Below are positions 35,860-45,922 of a stretch of DNA of 64,000 nt, piece after piece. A program made the position numbers and the translations under genes. The notes beneath the pieces were generated by a model. That model was not told the DNA's origin, searched no databases, and was given only the letters and a program-made list of their open reading frames with translations. Position 1 is the first letter of the stretch. Every line of letters begins with the position of its first letter. The DNA is from an uncultured Alphaproteobacteria bacterium (GTDB taxonomy: Bacteria; Pseudomonadota; Alphaproteobacteria; Methylaequorales; Methylaequoraceae): NCBI GenBank assembly GCA_902547955.1, contig CACCPY010000004.1, positions 62,001-126,000 of the forward strand, read 5' to 3'.

Positions 35860-37161
35860 GTGGATAAATCTAACCAAATTCTAAAAAGACTAGAGCTTTT
35901 ACATCCAAAAAAAATCGATTTATCTTTACTTCGTTTAAATAAACTCCTTAAAAAGCTTGGTAATCCTCACCTCAATTTAGCCCCAGTTATTCATGTAGCA
36001 GGCACAAATGGTAAAGGTTCTGTAACATCTTATCTTAGATCTATTTATGAGGCTGCTAATTTAAAAGTACATACTTATACATCACCTCACTTGATAAAAT
36101 TTAATGAAAGAATAAGAATTAATTCGAACCTAATTGAAAATAAATATTTAAATTCTTTATTAGAAGAATGTGAAAAGAAAAATAATTCAGATCCAATTAC
36201 TTTTTTTGAAATTACTACTGCTGCAGCTTTTCTTGCTTTCAGTAGAAACAAAGCTGATTTAGTTTTACTAGAGACTGGGCTGGGTGGAAGATTTGATGCA
36301 ACAAATGTAGTTAAAAGACCAATTTGTAATGTGATTACACCAATTTCTATGGATCACATGAATTTTCTTGGCAACAATATTCAGAAGATTGCTTTTGAAA
36401 AAGCAGGAATTATTAAAAAAAAGTCACTTGTTATTATGTCAAAACAAAAAAAAATAGTTCGAGATATTGTTAAAGCAGAAACAAAAAAAAAGGAAAGTGT
36501 TATTTTTGAAGAAGGAGTTGATTGGAAAATTAAAAAAATAAAAGAACACTCATTTGTTCTTAACTACATGAATTGTGACTTTGAATTCCCTGTTCCCTCT
36601 TTAGCTGGAAACCACCAAATTGAAAACGCAGCAACAGCAGTTTCTGCTGTAAAATCTATAAAAAAAATCGTAATTAATGAAAAAATTATAACAAAAGGAA
36701 TAGAAAATGTATTTTGGCCAGGGAGAATGCAGAAAATCAATAATGGTAAGCTAAAAAAACAATGTTCAGGAAATTTTGATATATGGCTTGATGGCGGTCA
36801 TAATAATCACGCAGCAGATGTAATTTTGAAGTTTATTGAAAATTGGTCTGACATCAACAAAATTTTAATTTTAGGAATGACTGCTGGTAAAAATCCAACT
36901 GGTTTTCTAAGAAAAATTATTGATAAATTCAATTTCCTTATACTTCTTCCAATAAATGATCATCAATATATTCATCCATATGAAATCAGAGAAAATGTGA
37001 AGAAAAAACTTAAAAAGGATATTAAAACCGAATGTTGTTTAAACATAAATGATGCCTTAAATTTTGTATCAAAAAATTTTTCCTCTGGAAAAATTCTCAT
37101 ATGTGGATCACTTTATCTTGCCGGTGAAGTATTAAAGGCGGATGGTTTTAAAATTAGGTAA
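35860..37161 (+). CDS. folC: bifunctional folylpolyglutamate/dihydrofolate synthase
   Basis: A 433-residue Mur-ligase-like enzyme that adds glutamate to folates. The P-loop is HVAGTNGKGSVTSYL (about 47-61), with TSPHLIKFNERIRIN, LLETGLGGRFDATN, PISMDHMNFLGNN, AGNHQIENAATA and WLDGGHNNHAA. It starts at a GTG 11 bases after accD. Its stop is 1 base from that of the convergent trxA, leaving no terminator. The length is typical of the family. Confidence 0.96.
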   Translation: MDKSNQILKRLELLHPKKIDLSLLRLNKLLKKLGNPHLNLAPVIHVAGTNGKGSVTSYLRSIYEAANLKVHTYTSPHLIKFNERIRINSNLIENKYLNSLLEECEKKNNSDPITFFEITTAAAFLAFSRNKADLVLLETGLGGRFDATNVVKRPICNVITPISMDHMNFLGNNIQKIAFEKAGIIKKKSLVIMSKQKKIVRDIVKAETKKKESVIFEEGVDWKIKKIKEHSFVLNYMNCDFEFPVPSLAGNHQIENAATAVSAVKSIKKIVINEKIITKGIENVFWPGRMQKINNGKLKKQCSGNFDIWLDGGHNNHAADVILKFIENWSDINKILILGMTAGKNPTGFLRKIIDKFNFLILLPINDHQYIHPYEIRENVKKKLKKDIKTECCLNINDALNFVSKNFSSGKILICGSLYLAGEVLKADGFKIR

Positions 37162-37162
37162 A

Positions 37163-37486
37163 CTATATCTTCGAGTCGATCCACTCAAGTAAATCTGATT
37201 TACTTGGTAATCCAACTTTCATGTCCAACAGTTCTCCCCCTTTGAAAAGTAGAAGAGTTGGAATACTTCTTATTGAATATTTCATCGCTAACTCTTGATT
37301 ATCATCTAGGTTAACTTTAGCAATCGCCACTTTACTGTCTAACTCACCCGAAATTTCATCTAAAATTGGTGCAAGTGCTTTGCACGGAGCACACCACTCA
37401 GCCCAAAAGTCTACTAACATCGGAACCTTACTTCCTGATATTTCTTTTTCAAATGTTTCTGCGTTCAGATTTTTTATACTACTCAT
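37163..37486 (-). CDS. trxA: thioredoxin 1
   Basis: A 107-residue thioredoxin starting at the ATG that gives MSSIKNLNAETF; a longer in-frame start would overlap the exonuclease gene. The active site is WCAPCK instead of the common WCGPCK, in the context VDFWAEWCAPCKALAPIL, and the cis-proline loop is IRSIPTLLLF. It reduces cytosolic disulfides. It lies downstream of the ExoI-like gene and converges on folC, the usual trxA-folC junction. Confidence 0.96.
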   Translation of the reverse strand: MSSIKNLNAETFEKEISGSKVPMLVDFWAEWCAPCKALAPILDEISGELDSKVAIAKVNLDDNQELAMKYSIRSIPTLLLFKGGELLDMKVGLPSKSDLLEWIDSKI

Positions 37487-37502
37487 AACTTCTCCATAAA
37501 GT

Positions 37503-38972
37503 TTATCCAAACAATTTCTTGGATAATTGTGAATCAAACCTAACTGCTCTAGGATTTTTTTGACTATAATAATCGTTTAAAAAATTTATGTAAATATTAT
37601 ATTGAATTAGTTGTTCTTTAATAAAAGATGAATTTTCATCTTCCTCAATTTCTAACGATATATTATCAGCTTCCTGCATAGCTGAAGGAATTGAAATAAA
37701 GTTTTGGTTCTCAAGTGAAAGTAATTTCTCTGAAATTTTAACGTGTAGATATTTAAATATTTTATTCGGTAAACATTCTGGCGCATTTCTAAAAATATGT
37801 TTTGCAGCAAAATATTTCAGTCTATTATCCATAAACTTTTCAGCAAAAGTCCATTTCTCTTCCCAAGAGTAATTATGAAAATCGTGCATTATTGTTGAAT
37901 CTTTATAACCTATATTTTTAGTATAAATTGTTTCTTCTTCCAACTTATCCTCTTGACTCTGAGTGTCAATCAAGTCCATAGACTCCTTTTCTAAAATACT
38001 TGTTAAATTTTTAATAAAATTATCGTTCTCTAAATTTTGACATTTAACTTCTATTTCTTCCTCAGAAAACTCTGAATATGGTTTTATTTGCATGGCATAT
38101 TTTTTATCTAAGATGTTAGGTTGCTTATTCAGTCTAATTTTTCTAAAAAAGCTTTTGGTTTTGTAAATTTCTCTGAGTTCGCTCTCATTCAACTCAGCAA
38201 ACCCATCTGTGTCATACTTTAGATCAAAACTTATATATTGGTTATTATATACCGGATGTTTTATTAAATTTTTTACAAGATATATTCGGTGTGAACTGAA
38301 CATGTAATTGTGATAAGTAACCAGTTTATTTTTAACCAGTGTTTCTTCGACATTTCTAGAAACCGAGTTATTTTTAAAGATTGAGAATAAATTTTCGTTT
38401 TTTTTTTTTAATAATTCAAATAATTGCATTGTAACTTCCACATCGGCAATCGCTTCATGTGAATTTGAATTATCAAAGCTATTCGCCTCAGCTAATTTTT
38501 CTAGCTTGAATGTAAGTTTACCTTCATCACTTTTCTTTACATTAACATTTTCTTTATAGAAAGCATGAACCATTGTTACAAAATTTAAAGCATCTCCTCT
38601 AAAATTTCCATTAGTGTTCGTTATATAGGGATAAATAAAATGCTCCCAAAGAAGTTGCCTAAGAAATTCCTCATCAAAGTTTATTGAATTAAAACCAACA
38701 AAAAAACTGTTTGAATATTTGTTTAAAAAATTTTTTATTTTCAGTGTCATTTCATAACAACTAAATTTTTCAGAGAGTAAATCCGACATTTTTAATCTGT
38801 TAACTCTTAAGGCATTAATTGAAGGAACTATGTCAGAATTAATTCTAGACTTAATATTTAGTTTATTAAGTTCTCTGAAATGTTCATCGTAAATTATAAA
38901 ACCAGCCTGAAGGATTTGATCAAATCTAGCTGACCTTCCACTCGTTTCAAAATCATAAAAAACATATGGCAT
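37503..38972 (-). CDS. sbcB: exonuclease I-like 3'-5' DNA exonuclease (SbcB family)
   Basis: A 489-residue protein with a DnaQ-type N-terminal domain in ExoI style: YDFETSGRSARFDQ (Exo I acids Asp7 and Glu9), VGFNSINFDEEFLRQLLW (Exo II) and NSHEAIADVEVTMQL (Exo III), then a long divergent region matching the SH3-like and helical parts of ExoI only in size and a few positions. ExoI degrades single-stranded DNA 3' to 5'. It lies between trxA and the MurU-like gene, where many alphaproteobacteria have addA and addB. Confidence 0.85.
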   Translation of the reverse strand: MPYVFYDFETSGRSARFDQILQAGFIIYDEHFRELNKLNIKSRINSDIVPSINALRVNRLKMSDLLSEKFSCYEMTLKIKNFLNKYSNSFFVGFNSINFDEEFLRQLLWEHFIYPYITNTNGNFRGDALNFVTMVHAFYKENVNVKKSDEGKLTFKLEKLAEANSFDNSNSHEAIADVEVTMQLFELLKKKNENLFSIFKNNSVSRNVEETLVKNKLVTYHNYMFSSHRIYLVKNLIKHPVYNNQYISFDLKYDTDGFAELNESELREIYKTKSFFRKIRLNKQPNILDKKYAMQIKPYSEFSEEEIEVKCQNLENDNFIKNLTSILEKESMDLIDTQSQEDKLEEETIYTKNIGYKDSTIMHDFHNYSWEEKWTFAEKFMDNRLKYFAAKHIFRNAPECLPNKIFKYLHVKISEKLLSLENQNFISIPSAMQEADNISLEIEEDENSSFIKEQLIQYNIYINFLNDYYSQKNPRAVRFDSQLSKKLFG

Positions 38973-38974
38973 AT

Positions 38975-39691
38975 TTAAAATATTTCATTGACTTTTTGTA
39001 AGTCTTTTGGATTGCTGATATGGTACCAATTATTTTTATCTAAATATCCATAAATTTTTTTCTTAACTATTGATTCCAAAAAAATTTCACTAAGTGAAAA
39101 CTTTTGCTTCTTATTTTTTATTACTTTAGGATTTACTATTTGTAAACCAGCAAACATGTAATCATTGTTTTTACTACTTTTAATAATTTTTGAAACTTTT
39201 TTGTTTTTCTCTTCTAAAGAGAAATCACCTTTTCCTTGATAGCCTAACACTTCATCATTTTTTTTTAAAAGTAAAAGTAAATCCATATTTTTATCCCAAT
39301 TTTTAATAATATTCTCAATTGGGCAATTTTTTGTTCTTTCCCAATAGACATCACCATTTATTAATAATTTTGGCGATTTTACGTTTTTGAATTTTTTTTT
39401 ATTAATTAAATTTAATAATCCCCCCCCAGTTTCAAGAATTTCTTCCTCATAAATAACTTTTACAAAGGGTTTATAAATTATTAATTCGTTTTCTAATTTT
39501 TTAAATAAGTGATGTCCATTAATTAATATATTTTTAAAGTTTAGCTCAATAAGTCTTTCGATTTGGTAAGAAATGATTGCTTTACCATTTATCTTTAACA
39601 GTGGTTTCGGTATTTTTTTGGTCAATGGTAGCATTCTTTTTCCAAAACCTGCAGCAAATATCATAGCTTCGTCGATACTATCCATTCTCAA
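38975..39691 (-). CDS. nucleotidyltransferase, MurU-like
   Basis: A 238-residue sugar-phosphate nucleotidyltransferase. The N-terminal loop AAGFGKRMLPLTKKIPKPLL (about 13-32) is the NTP-binding signature, with ETGGGLLNL and NGDVYW as the metal-binding strand. With the adjacent kinase it resembles the MurU-AmgK pair that recycles N-acetylmuramate to UDP-MurNAc in Pseudomonas. It overlaps the kinase gene by 14 bases. Related uridylyltransferases have other substrates, so the substrate is inferred from context. Confidence 0.75.
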   Translation of the reverse strand: MRMDSIDEAMIFAAGFGKRMLPLTKKIPKPLLKINGKAIISYQIERLIELNFKNILINGHHLFKKLENELIIYKPFVKVIYEEEILETGGGLLNLINKKKFKNVKSPKLLINGDVYWERTKNCPIENIIKNWDKNMDLLLLLKKNDEVLGYQGKGDFSLEEKNKKVSKIIKSSKNNDYMFAGLQIVNPKVIKNKKQKFSLSEIFLESIVKKKIYGYLDKNNWYHISNPKDLQKVNEIF

Positions 39692-40631
39692 TTACAGGTC
39701 CTAAAAGTGAATAAAGTGATGAGAACTTCTTTTTCATTAAATTCGATAAAAGCATCTTTTTTACTCTTGGTAAATGTGATAAGTAAATATTTTTTTTATC
39801 TCGTTTGGAAAGTCTGCAAAAAATTCCAAGTACCTTTAAATGTCTTTGGATCCCGAGTAAGCTGTAACAAAAATGAAATAAATCTTTATCTGTTATTTTT
39901 TTTTGCTCTATGTAAAAGTTTACTAAAAAGTTTTCAATATTTTTATTAACATCGATTCTAGCATCTTGAGTCAACGAAACTAGATCATATAAAGACGGAC
40001 CGTAAACAGCATCTTGATAGTCAATCCACCCACATTTGAGAATTCCTTTCCTATTTTTTAAAAAAAATAAATTGTCAATATGATAATCTCTGTGAACAAA
40101 AACTTGAGGTAATTTTTCTAACTTTTTCAAAAAATCTCTAAAAATCAAATTAAACTCCTTTTTCATATTACCTCCTTTAAAATTAAAAAAAGGTAAATAC
40201 CAATCAAAAAATAAGTTTGATTCATCTAAAAATTTTTTAGTACTATATCTAGGTAAGATTACTGAAAGTTTTTTGTTTTGGATTGATATAAGATTTTCAA
40301 CAGCTAATTTATATAGCTCTTTACTATTTGATTGATTAATTATTTCACTATATTTTGATTTACCAAAGTTCTCTATTATAGCTAATCCATCATTCTTAAA
40401 ATACTTATAAATTTTTGGAACAGAAACTTTTTTTTCTAAGGCTTTAGTGATCTTTAAAAATTGATTGAGATTATCTCGGTTCTTATCAACCATTATAACA
40501 AATTCTTTTTTTAGTGATTTCGCTAGAAAATACTTTCTATCTGATGCATCTCCGGCAAGAAATGACAAATCATTGACTGAAAAATTATTTAATTCTAATG
40601 CTTTAAGAATTTTTTTTTTAAGAGTTTCCAT
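39678..40631 (-). CDS. aminoglycoside phosphotransferase-fold sugar kinase, AmgK-like
   Basis: A 317-residue APH-fold kinase with the catalytic loop VHRDYHIDNLFFL (Brenner-like HRDxxxxN) and a downstream DYQDAVYGPSLYDLVSL metal-binding segment. AmgK phosphorylates anhydro-recycled MurNAc and GlcNAc at the anomeric carbon, feeding MurU, and the neighbouring MurU-like gene supports that role here. The start overlaps the end of tsaE by 37 bases and its end overlaps the MurU-like gene, making a three-gene coupled unit. Confidence 0.78.
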   Translation of the reverse strand: METLKKKILKALELNNFSVNDLSFLAGDASDRKYFLAKSLKKEFVIMVDKNRDNLNQFLKITKALEKKVSVPKIYKYFKNDGLAIIENFGKSKYSEIINQSNSKELYKLAVENLISIQNKKLSVILPRYSTKKFLDESNLFFDWYLPFFNFKGGNMKKEFNLIFRDFLKKLEKLPQVFVHRDYHIDNLFFLKNRKGILKCGWIDYQDAVYGPSLYDLVSLTQDARIDVNKNIENFLVNFYIEQKKITDKDLFHFCYSLLGIQRHLKVLGIFCRLSKRDKKNIYLSHLPRVKKMLLSNLMKKKFSSLYSLLGPVIENG

Positions 40632-41083
40632 ATTTCTTTATAATAAGAACTGTTAAATCCCAAAAGACAAATTTTAACATTTCTGTTATCAGCTCTATTT
40701 TCTTTAAATGTAATTTCGATTCTTTTTTTAGGAAAAAACTCTTCCATTAGCTCAGGCCACTCAACTAATACACAATGATTTAAAGCTACATCAAAATCTA
40801 AAGTAAAAAATTCATTTTTATCTTTAATTCTGTATAAATCGTAATGCCAAATTTCATTTTTCTTTATTTTATAAATATTTACAATTGGGAATGTCGGACT
40901 TAGTACTTTAGTTTTTTTTTCTGATAGATGGTTAACAAAAAAATTTGCAAAAGTAGTTTTTCCTGTCCCAATTTCTCCCTTTAAAGAAATAAACAATGGA
41001 GTGGTAAATTTTAAAGAAAAAACCTTGGCCAAATATTTTGTTTCATTTAAATTTTTAACACTTATATTTATGTCATAATCCAT
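40595..41083 (-). CDS. tsaE: tRNA threonylcarbamoyladenosine biosynthesis ATPase TsaE
   Basis: A 162-residue P-loop protein. Walker A is LKGEIGTGKTTFANFF (about 34-49), followed by LSPTFPIVNIYKI and the IWHYDLYRI motif, then VLVEWPEL. TsaE works with TsaB and TsaD to place t6A37 on tRNAs reading ANN codons. It opens the minus-strand unit with the kinase and nucleotidyltransferase and is divergent from the ferredoxin reductase gene, with 54 bases between the chosen starts. Confidence 0.95.
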   Translation of the reverse strand: MDYDINISVKNLNETKYLAKVFSLKFTTPLFISLKGEIGTGKTTFANFFVNHLSEKKTKVLSPTFPIVNIYKIKKNEIWHYDLYRIKDKNEFFTLDFDVALNHCVLVEWPELMEEFFPKKRIEITFKENRADNRNVKICLLGFNSSYYKEIWKLLKKKFLKH

Positions 41084-41137
41084 ATGTATTTATGTATATT
41101 AATTTAATAGATAATATTGTATCCATTCAAAAATAAA

Positions 41138-42148
41138 ATGAAAAAAATTAATACTGATGTTTTGATTGTTGGGGCTGGTCCGGTTGGTCTGTTCACTGTT
41201 TTTGAACTTGGCCAACTTGGAATGAAATCTTGTATTGTTGATAGTCTTGAGGATATTGGAGGACAATGCACCGCTTTGTATCCAGATAAACCTATTTATG
41301 ATATTCCCGCTTATCCATCCTTGACAGCTGGTGATCTTATTGTCAATTTAAAAAAACAGATTGATCCGTTCAAACCAACCCTTCTTATGAATCAGAAAGT
41401 GGTTGAACTGGAAAAATATGATGAATTTTATAATGTTAAAACATCAGAGAATAATATTATACTTGCAAAATGTATTATAATAGCTGCTGGAAATGGAGCT
41501 TTCGGCCCTAACAAACCCCCAATTGAAAATATCGACTCCTACGAAAATAAAACCATTTTTTACCATGTAAAAGATAAATTAAGATTTAAAGATAAAACTT
41601 TAGCGATTGCAGGTGGTGGAGACTCAGCAGTAGATTGGGCAATTGAATTATCAAAAAACGCTAAAAAAATTTTTTTTATTCATAGAAGAAGTAAGCTAAG
41701 GGCTGTTCCTCAGAATGTAGAGACTCTTCATAAATTAGAGAAAGAAGGTAGGATTGAAATGATGATTCCTTTTCAACTTGATTCAATCCGTGGAAAGAAT
41801 GGTATCATTGAAAAACTCGTTATTAAAAACATGGATGAAGAAAAAAAAGAATTAAAAGTCGACTATTTTCTTCCTTTTTTTGGACTCTCAACAAATCTTG
41901 GCCCCATCAAGAATTGGGAACTAGAGTTGGAAAAAAATATTCTGAAGGTCAAACAGGAAACTTGCGAAACAAACTTAAATGGAATATTTGCGATTGGTGA
42001 TGTGTGCTCTTACCCAGGAAAGTTAAAACTTATCCTCACTGGTTTTGCAGAAGCAGCGATTGCTTCACACAATTGTTACAACAAAATTAATCCAGATAAA
42101 ACTCTTCACTTTGAATATTCCACCACTAAAGGGATTAATAAGTTGTAA
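41138..42148 (+). CDS. ferredoxin--NADP reductase (thioredoxin-reductase-like)
   Basis: A flavoprotein of 336 residues from the ATG at 41138; a TTG at 41117 would add seven residues. The FAD loop is VLIVGAGPVGLFTVFELG, followed by GGQCTALYPDKPIYDIPAY, the NADP-binding loop AGGGDSAVDWAIELS, and GIFAIGDVCSYPGKLKLI near the end. There is no redox-active CxxC, so it fits the TrxR-like FNR class that passes electrons between NADPH and ferredoxin. It converges on ahcY with one base between the stops. Confidence 0.9.
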   Translation: MKKINTDVLIVGAGPVGLFTVFELGQLGMKSCIVDSLEDIGGQCTALYPDKPIYDIPAYPSLTAGDLIVNLKKQIDPFKPTLLMNQKVVELEKYDEFYNVKTSENNIILAKCIIIAAGNGAFGPNKPPIENIDSYENKTIFYHVKDKLRFKDKTLAIAGGGDSAVDWAIELSKNAKKIFFIHRRSKLRAVPQNVETLHKLEKEGRIEMMIPFQLDSIRGKNGIIEKLVIKNMDEEKKELKVDYFLPFFGLSTNLGPIKNWELELEKNILKVKQETCETNLNGIFAIGDVCSYPGKLKLILTGFAEAAIASHNCYNKINPDKTLHFEYSTTKGINKL

Positions 42149-42149
42149 T

Positions 42150-43436
42150 CTAATATCGGTATTCCTTATTTTTGAATGGACCATTTACTGGAACATTAAT
42201 GTATTCACCTTGCTCATTAGTAAGTTTAGTCAGTTTGGCTCCAATTTTTTCTAAATGAATTTTAGCTACTTTTTCGTCTAACTCTTTTGGAAGAACGTAT
42301 ACTTTATTCTTATATTTCTCTGAATTTTCCCACAATTCAATCTGAGCCAATACTTGATTACAAAAAGATGCTGACATCACAAAACTTGGATGACCAGTAG
42401 CACACCCTAAATTTACTAACCTTCCCTCTGCAAGAACAATAATTTTTTTTCCATCAGGAAACTCGATTTCGTCCACCTGTGGTTTAATGTTGTTCCATTT
42501 AAAATTTCTAAGTGATTCAATTTGTATTTCAGAATCAAAATGACCAATGTTACAAACTATACTCCTATCTTTCATTGCTCTCATATGATCTACAGTAATA
42601 ACATCAACGTTACCAGTTGCTGTAACGAATATATCAGCACTTTTTGCCGCATCGTCCATTGTATTAACTTCGTAACCATCCATTGCCGCTTGAAGTGCAC
42701 ATATTGGATCAACCTCAGTAACAACAACTCTACAACCAGCATTTCTTAAGCTTTCAGCAGAACCTTTTCCGACGTCACCATAACCTGCCACTACAGCAAC
42801 CTTACCTGCCATCATAACATCTGTTGCTCTTCGAATACCATCAACAAGACTTTCTCTACAACCATATTTATTATCAAATTTAGATTTTGTTACTGAATCA
42901 TTGACATTGATTGCAGGAACCCTCAAAGATCCATTCTTTTCCATTTCAACTAATCTTAACACGCCAGTTGTAGTTTCCTCAGAAAGACCTTTTATCTGAT
43001 CCATCATTTCTGGATACTTTTCGTGCATTAATTTTGTTAAGTCTCCACCATCATCTAAAATTAAATTTGGAGTCCAGCCATCAGGACCTTTTATTGTTTG
43101 TTCAATACACCACCAAAATTCTTCTTCAGTTTCTCCTTTCCAGGCAAACACTGGAATATTTTTCTCTGCAACTGCTGCTGCTGCTTGGTCTTGAGTTGAA
43201 TAAATATTACACGAACTCCACCTCACAGATGCTCCCAACTCAATTAAAGTTTCAATCAAAACTGCAGTTTGAATAGTCATATGTAAACATCCAGCTATTC
43301 TTGCACCATTCAAGGGTTTAGATTCAGCATACTCCTCTCTCAGCTTCATCAATCCAGGCATTTCCGTCTCTGCAATATTAATTTCTTTGCGTCCCCATTC
43401 GGATAAGTTTATATCTTTAATTTTATAGTCACTCAT
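42150..43436 (-). CDS. ahcY: adenosylhomocysteinase
   Basis: A 428-residue SAH hydrolase that splits S-adenosylhomocysteine into adenosine and homocysteine to keep methylation going. The segments are [40 protein letters not shown], the NAD loop [24 protein letters not shown] and the C-terminal [10 protein letters not shown]. Only 21 bases separate its ATG from the stop of the PTS fusion gene, so there is no room for a SAH riboswitch. Confidence 0.98.
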   Translation of the reverse strand: MSDYKIKDINLSEWGRKEINIAETEMPGLMKLREEYAESKPLNGARIAGCLHMTIQTAVLIETLIELGASVRWSSCNIYSTQDQAAAAVAEKNIPVFAWKGETEEEFWWCIEQTIKGPDGWTPNLILDDGGDLTKLMHEKYPEMMDQIKGLSEETTTGVLRLVEMEKNGSLRVPAINVNDSVTKSKFDNKYGCRESLVDGIRRATDVMMAGKVAVVAGYGDVGKGSAESLRNAGCRVVVTEVDPICALQAAMDGYEVNTMDDAAKSADIFVTATGNVDVITVDHMRAMKDRSIVCNIGHFDSEIQIESLRNFKWNNIKPQVDEIEFPDGKKIIVLAEGRLVNLGCATGHPSFVMSASFCNQVLAQIELWENSEKYKNKVYVLPKELDEKVAKIHLEKIGAKLTKLTNEQGEYINVPVNGPFKNKEYRY

Positions 43437-43457
43437 GTATCTTTCCCAACCTTAATT

Positions 43458-45518
43458 TTAGTTATTTATTACACTGTAAATCTTATCGTAATACGATTTA
43501 AGAATTTGTTTAATGCGTACACTATCATCTTGATTTAAAATTTCATCAGAAATTTTTTTTACTTCTTCATAGTTAACATTTTCAATAAACTGTTTAACTT
43601 TAAGAATTCTTGAAATACTCATTGATAATCGATCAATTCCCATTCCTAACAATAATGATGTGAACATTGTATCTCCAGCCATTTCTCCGCAAACACTGAT
43701 AGGAACTCCAACTTTTTTTGCTGATTCAGCAGATAATTTAATTAACCTTAATACTGACAAATGTGCTGGATCATATATTTTTGCTACCTCTTCATCACCT
43801 CTATCAATTGCCAAAGTATACATTGTTAAATCGTTTGTTCCAATCGCTAAAAAATCACAGTTTTTTGCAATAGATTCAGAAATCAAAGCTGCTGCCGGTG
43901 TTTCTATGAGCACCCCAATATCAACATGTTTTTCAAGAATTTTAATTTTTTTTGATAATAGGTCATTTCTTACATCACTTATCAGCTTTTTTGCTTCTAA
44001 TAATTCTGAGACATTTGAGACCATCGGCAGCATTATTCTAATATTTCCATACTTACTTGCCCTCAGAATAGCTGAGATTTGTCTTTTAAAAATTTTTGGA
44101 AAAGCAAGAGTCAGTCTAATTGCTCTAAGTCCTAAAGCAGGATTTGGTGATTTAGTTAAATATCTATCAATTGAAGGAACTTTTTTATCATTACCAACAT
44201 CTAATGTTCTTATTGTGAGAGGTTTTCCTTTTAGATACTTTAAAGTTTTTTTTAAAGAATCGTACTGCTCATTTTCTGAAGGCATCCTTTTTTTATTCAT
44301 AAAAAGATACTCACTTCTGAATAATCCTATTCCATCAATTCCAATTTTCATTGATTCTTTCGCTTCAGAAGAGTTATCAATGTTAGCCTCAATTTTAATT
44401 TGGACGTTATCAGTGGTTCTAGGAATTATCTTCTTTAAATAATTTAATTTTTTGTCTCGATTTTTTTGTTCTTCAATTTTTTTCTTATAAAAATTGATTG
44501 TTTGATTAGTTGGGTTCTTTATTAGTAAGCCTTTTTCACCATCAAGAACAATTTGTTCGTTATTTTTTATATTTTTTAAAAGATCTTTAACTCCTACGAT
44601 TGTAGGAATTGACAAAGACCTCGCAACAATTGCAAAATGTCCCTCTGGTCCCCCTAAAACACTGACAAGTCCAGAAATTTTTGATTTTGCATGAGATAAT
44701 AAGTCTGCTGGACTTAACTCAGAAGCAACAAGGATTTGATTATCTTTTAATCTACTTTTTTTTTTTTTTTTATTTTGTAGATTTTCCAAAATCCTTTTAC
44801 AAACATCTCTTACATCATCAAATCTATCTTTTAGATAGTCATCTTTAATTTTCTTAAATATCTTTGAATGTTTATTTAACTCTTCAATAATTGCAAATTC
44901 GGCGTTAATAAGATCTGTTTCAATTCTTTTTTTGGAATCTTTAATAAATGAAGATGAAGTTATAATCGATTTATTTGCTTGTAACATAAACTTCATTTCT
45001 TGATAAATATCATTCCTAGAACCTTTTATTTTTTGAATAATTTTTGACAAGTCATCTAGAGCTTTTTTTACTGCCAAGTCCAATCTTTTGTGTTCCTTTT
45101 TGATTTCATAAATAGCGATATTGTACTTTGAGTATGTAATATCACTTCCCTCCATCACAAAACAATTTCCAATAACATAACCATGTGACACAGGTATACC
45201 TGTAAATGACTCTTCTTTTGTAATGTTATCAGATAATGGTTTCTCTTCTCCAAAATTATTTTTAATTAAATTTACTAATTTAGATAAATCTTCTTGAGAG
45301 TTTTCTCCAGTACATTGAATTTTTATTTCTGTACCTTTTGACGCTGCCAACGTCATTAGCCCAAGAAGAGAAGAACCGTTAACAATTTTTTTTCCCTTTT
45401 TAATTACAAATTTAGATTTGCATTTTGATATTAATTCAACAAACTTGGCCGAAGCCCTTGCGTGCAGGCCAAGCCTATTGGTAATTAAAATGGTTTTCTC
45501 TAATTTTTTTTGTTGCAA
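43458..45518 (-). CDS. HPr-Enzyme I fusion of the regulatory phosphotransferase system
   Basis: A 686-residue fusion. Residues 1-90 are a complete HPr domain: His19 in NRLGLHARAS is the phosphorylated histidine, and Ser50 in NGSSLLGLMTLA matches Ser46, the HprK target. Enzyme I follows, with the swivelling histidine in GGPEGHFAIVARSLSIPTIVG (abbreviated GGPEGHFAI) and the PEP-binding barrel (GLFRSEYLFMN, GNDKKVPS, IGTNDLTMY, VPISVCGEMAGD). There is no N-terminal GAF domain. It starts at a TTG overlapping the EIIA gene by 19 bases. It should phosphorylate EIIA-Man and PtsN. Confidence 0.92.
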   Translation of the reverse strand: MQQKKLEKTILITNRLGLHARASAKFVELISKCKSKFVIKKGKKIVNGSSLLGLMTLAASKGTEIKIQCTGENSQEDLSKLVNLIKNNFGEEKPLSDNITKEESFTGIPVSHGYVIGNCFVMEGSDITYSKYNIAIYEIKKEHKRLDLAVKKALDDLSKIIQKIKGSRNDIYQEMKFMLQANKSIITSSSFIKDSKKRIETDLINAEFAIIEELNKHSKIFKKIKDDYLKDRFDDVRDVCKRILENLQNKKKKKSRLKDNQILVASELSPADLLSHAKSKISGLVSVLGGPEGHFAIVARSLSIPTIVGVKDLLKNIKNNEQIVLDGEKGLLIKNPTNQTINFYKKKIEEQKNRDKKLNYLKKIIPRTTDNVQIKIEANIDNSSEAKESMKIGIDGIGLFRSEYLFMNKKRMPSENEQYDSLKKTLKYLKGKPLTIRTLDVGNDKKVPSIDRYLTKSPNPALGLRAIRLTLAFPKIFKRQISAILRASKYGNIRIMLPMVSNVSELLEAKKLISDVRNDLLSKKIKILEKHVDIGVLIETPAAALISESIAKNCDFLAIGTNDLTMYTLAIDRGDEEVAKIYDPAHLSVLRLIKLSAESAKKVGVPISVCGEMAGDTMFTSLLLGMGIDRLSMSISRILKVKQFIENVNYEEVKKISDEILNQDDSVRIKQILKSYYDKIYSVINN

Positions 45519-45922
45519 TTAGTTGTTTCTCCAAAAAAAGCTGAAGCAACATTCATGTATTTTCTGCCTGATTCTTGAGATATCTTTATCAATTCCTTAA
45601 TTTTACATTTATTTCTCAATGATGAAATTTTTATCAACATTGGTAAATTAACGCCTGCAACAACTTCTACTTTTTCTTCATCCATAACTGAAATAGCTAG
45701 GTTTGATGGTGTGCCGCCGAACATATCAGTCAAAACAATAACACCTTTTTTTTGATCAACCTTTTTAATTGCTTTGATAATTTCTTTTCTTTTTTTTTCT
45801 ACATTATCATCAGGAAATATTGAGATTGCCTCAATGTTCTCTTGTTTACCAACTATATGTTCTAAAACTGAAACAAATTCTGAGGCGATATTAGAATGAC
45901 TTACAATTACTATACCAATCAT
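45500..45922 (-). CDS. PTS EIIA component, mannose/fructose family
   Basis: A 140-residue EIIA-Man-fold protein. His9 in IVIVSHSNIASEF is the phosphorylated residue, followed by GVIVLTDMFGGTPSNLA and VEVVAGVNLPMLIK. No EIIB, EIIC or EIID partner is present in the window, so it is likely a regulatory protein, as in the hprK-rapZ-EIIA-HPr cluster of other alphaproteobacteria. It overlaps both neighbours: rapZ by 4 bases and the HPr-EI gene by 19 bases. Confidence 0.92.
   Translation of the reverse strand: MIGIVIVSHSNIASEFVSVLEHIVGKQENIEAISIFPDDNVEKKRKEIIKAIKKVDQKKGVIVLTDMFGGTPSNLAISVMDEEKVEVVAGVNLPMLIKISSLRNKCKIKELIKISQESGRKYMNVASAFFGETTNCNKKN

Noticed and set aside
43437-43457. SAH or SAM riboswitch upstream of ahcY
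   Set aside because: Only 21 bases separate ahcY from the preceding stop, too few for any known class.
43660-44442. Long plus-strand frame opposite the HPr-EI gene
   Set aside because: It lies wholly antisense to the conserved Enzyme I coding region, shows no family motif, and arises from the AT-rich codon pattern.
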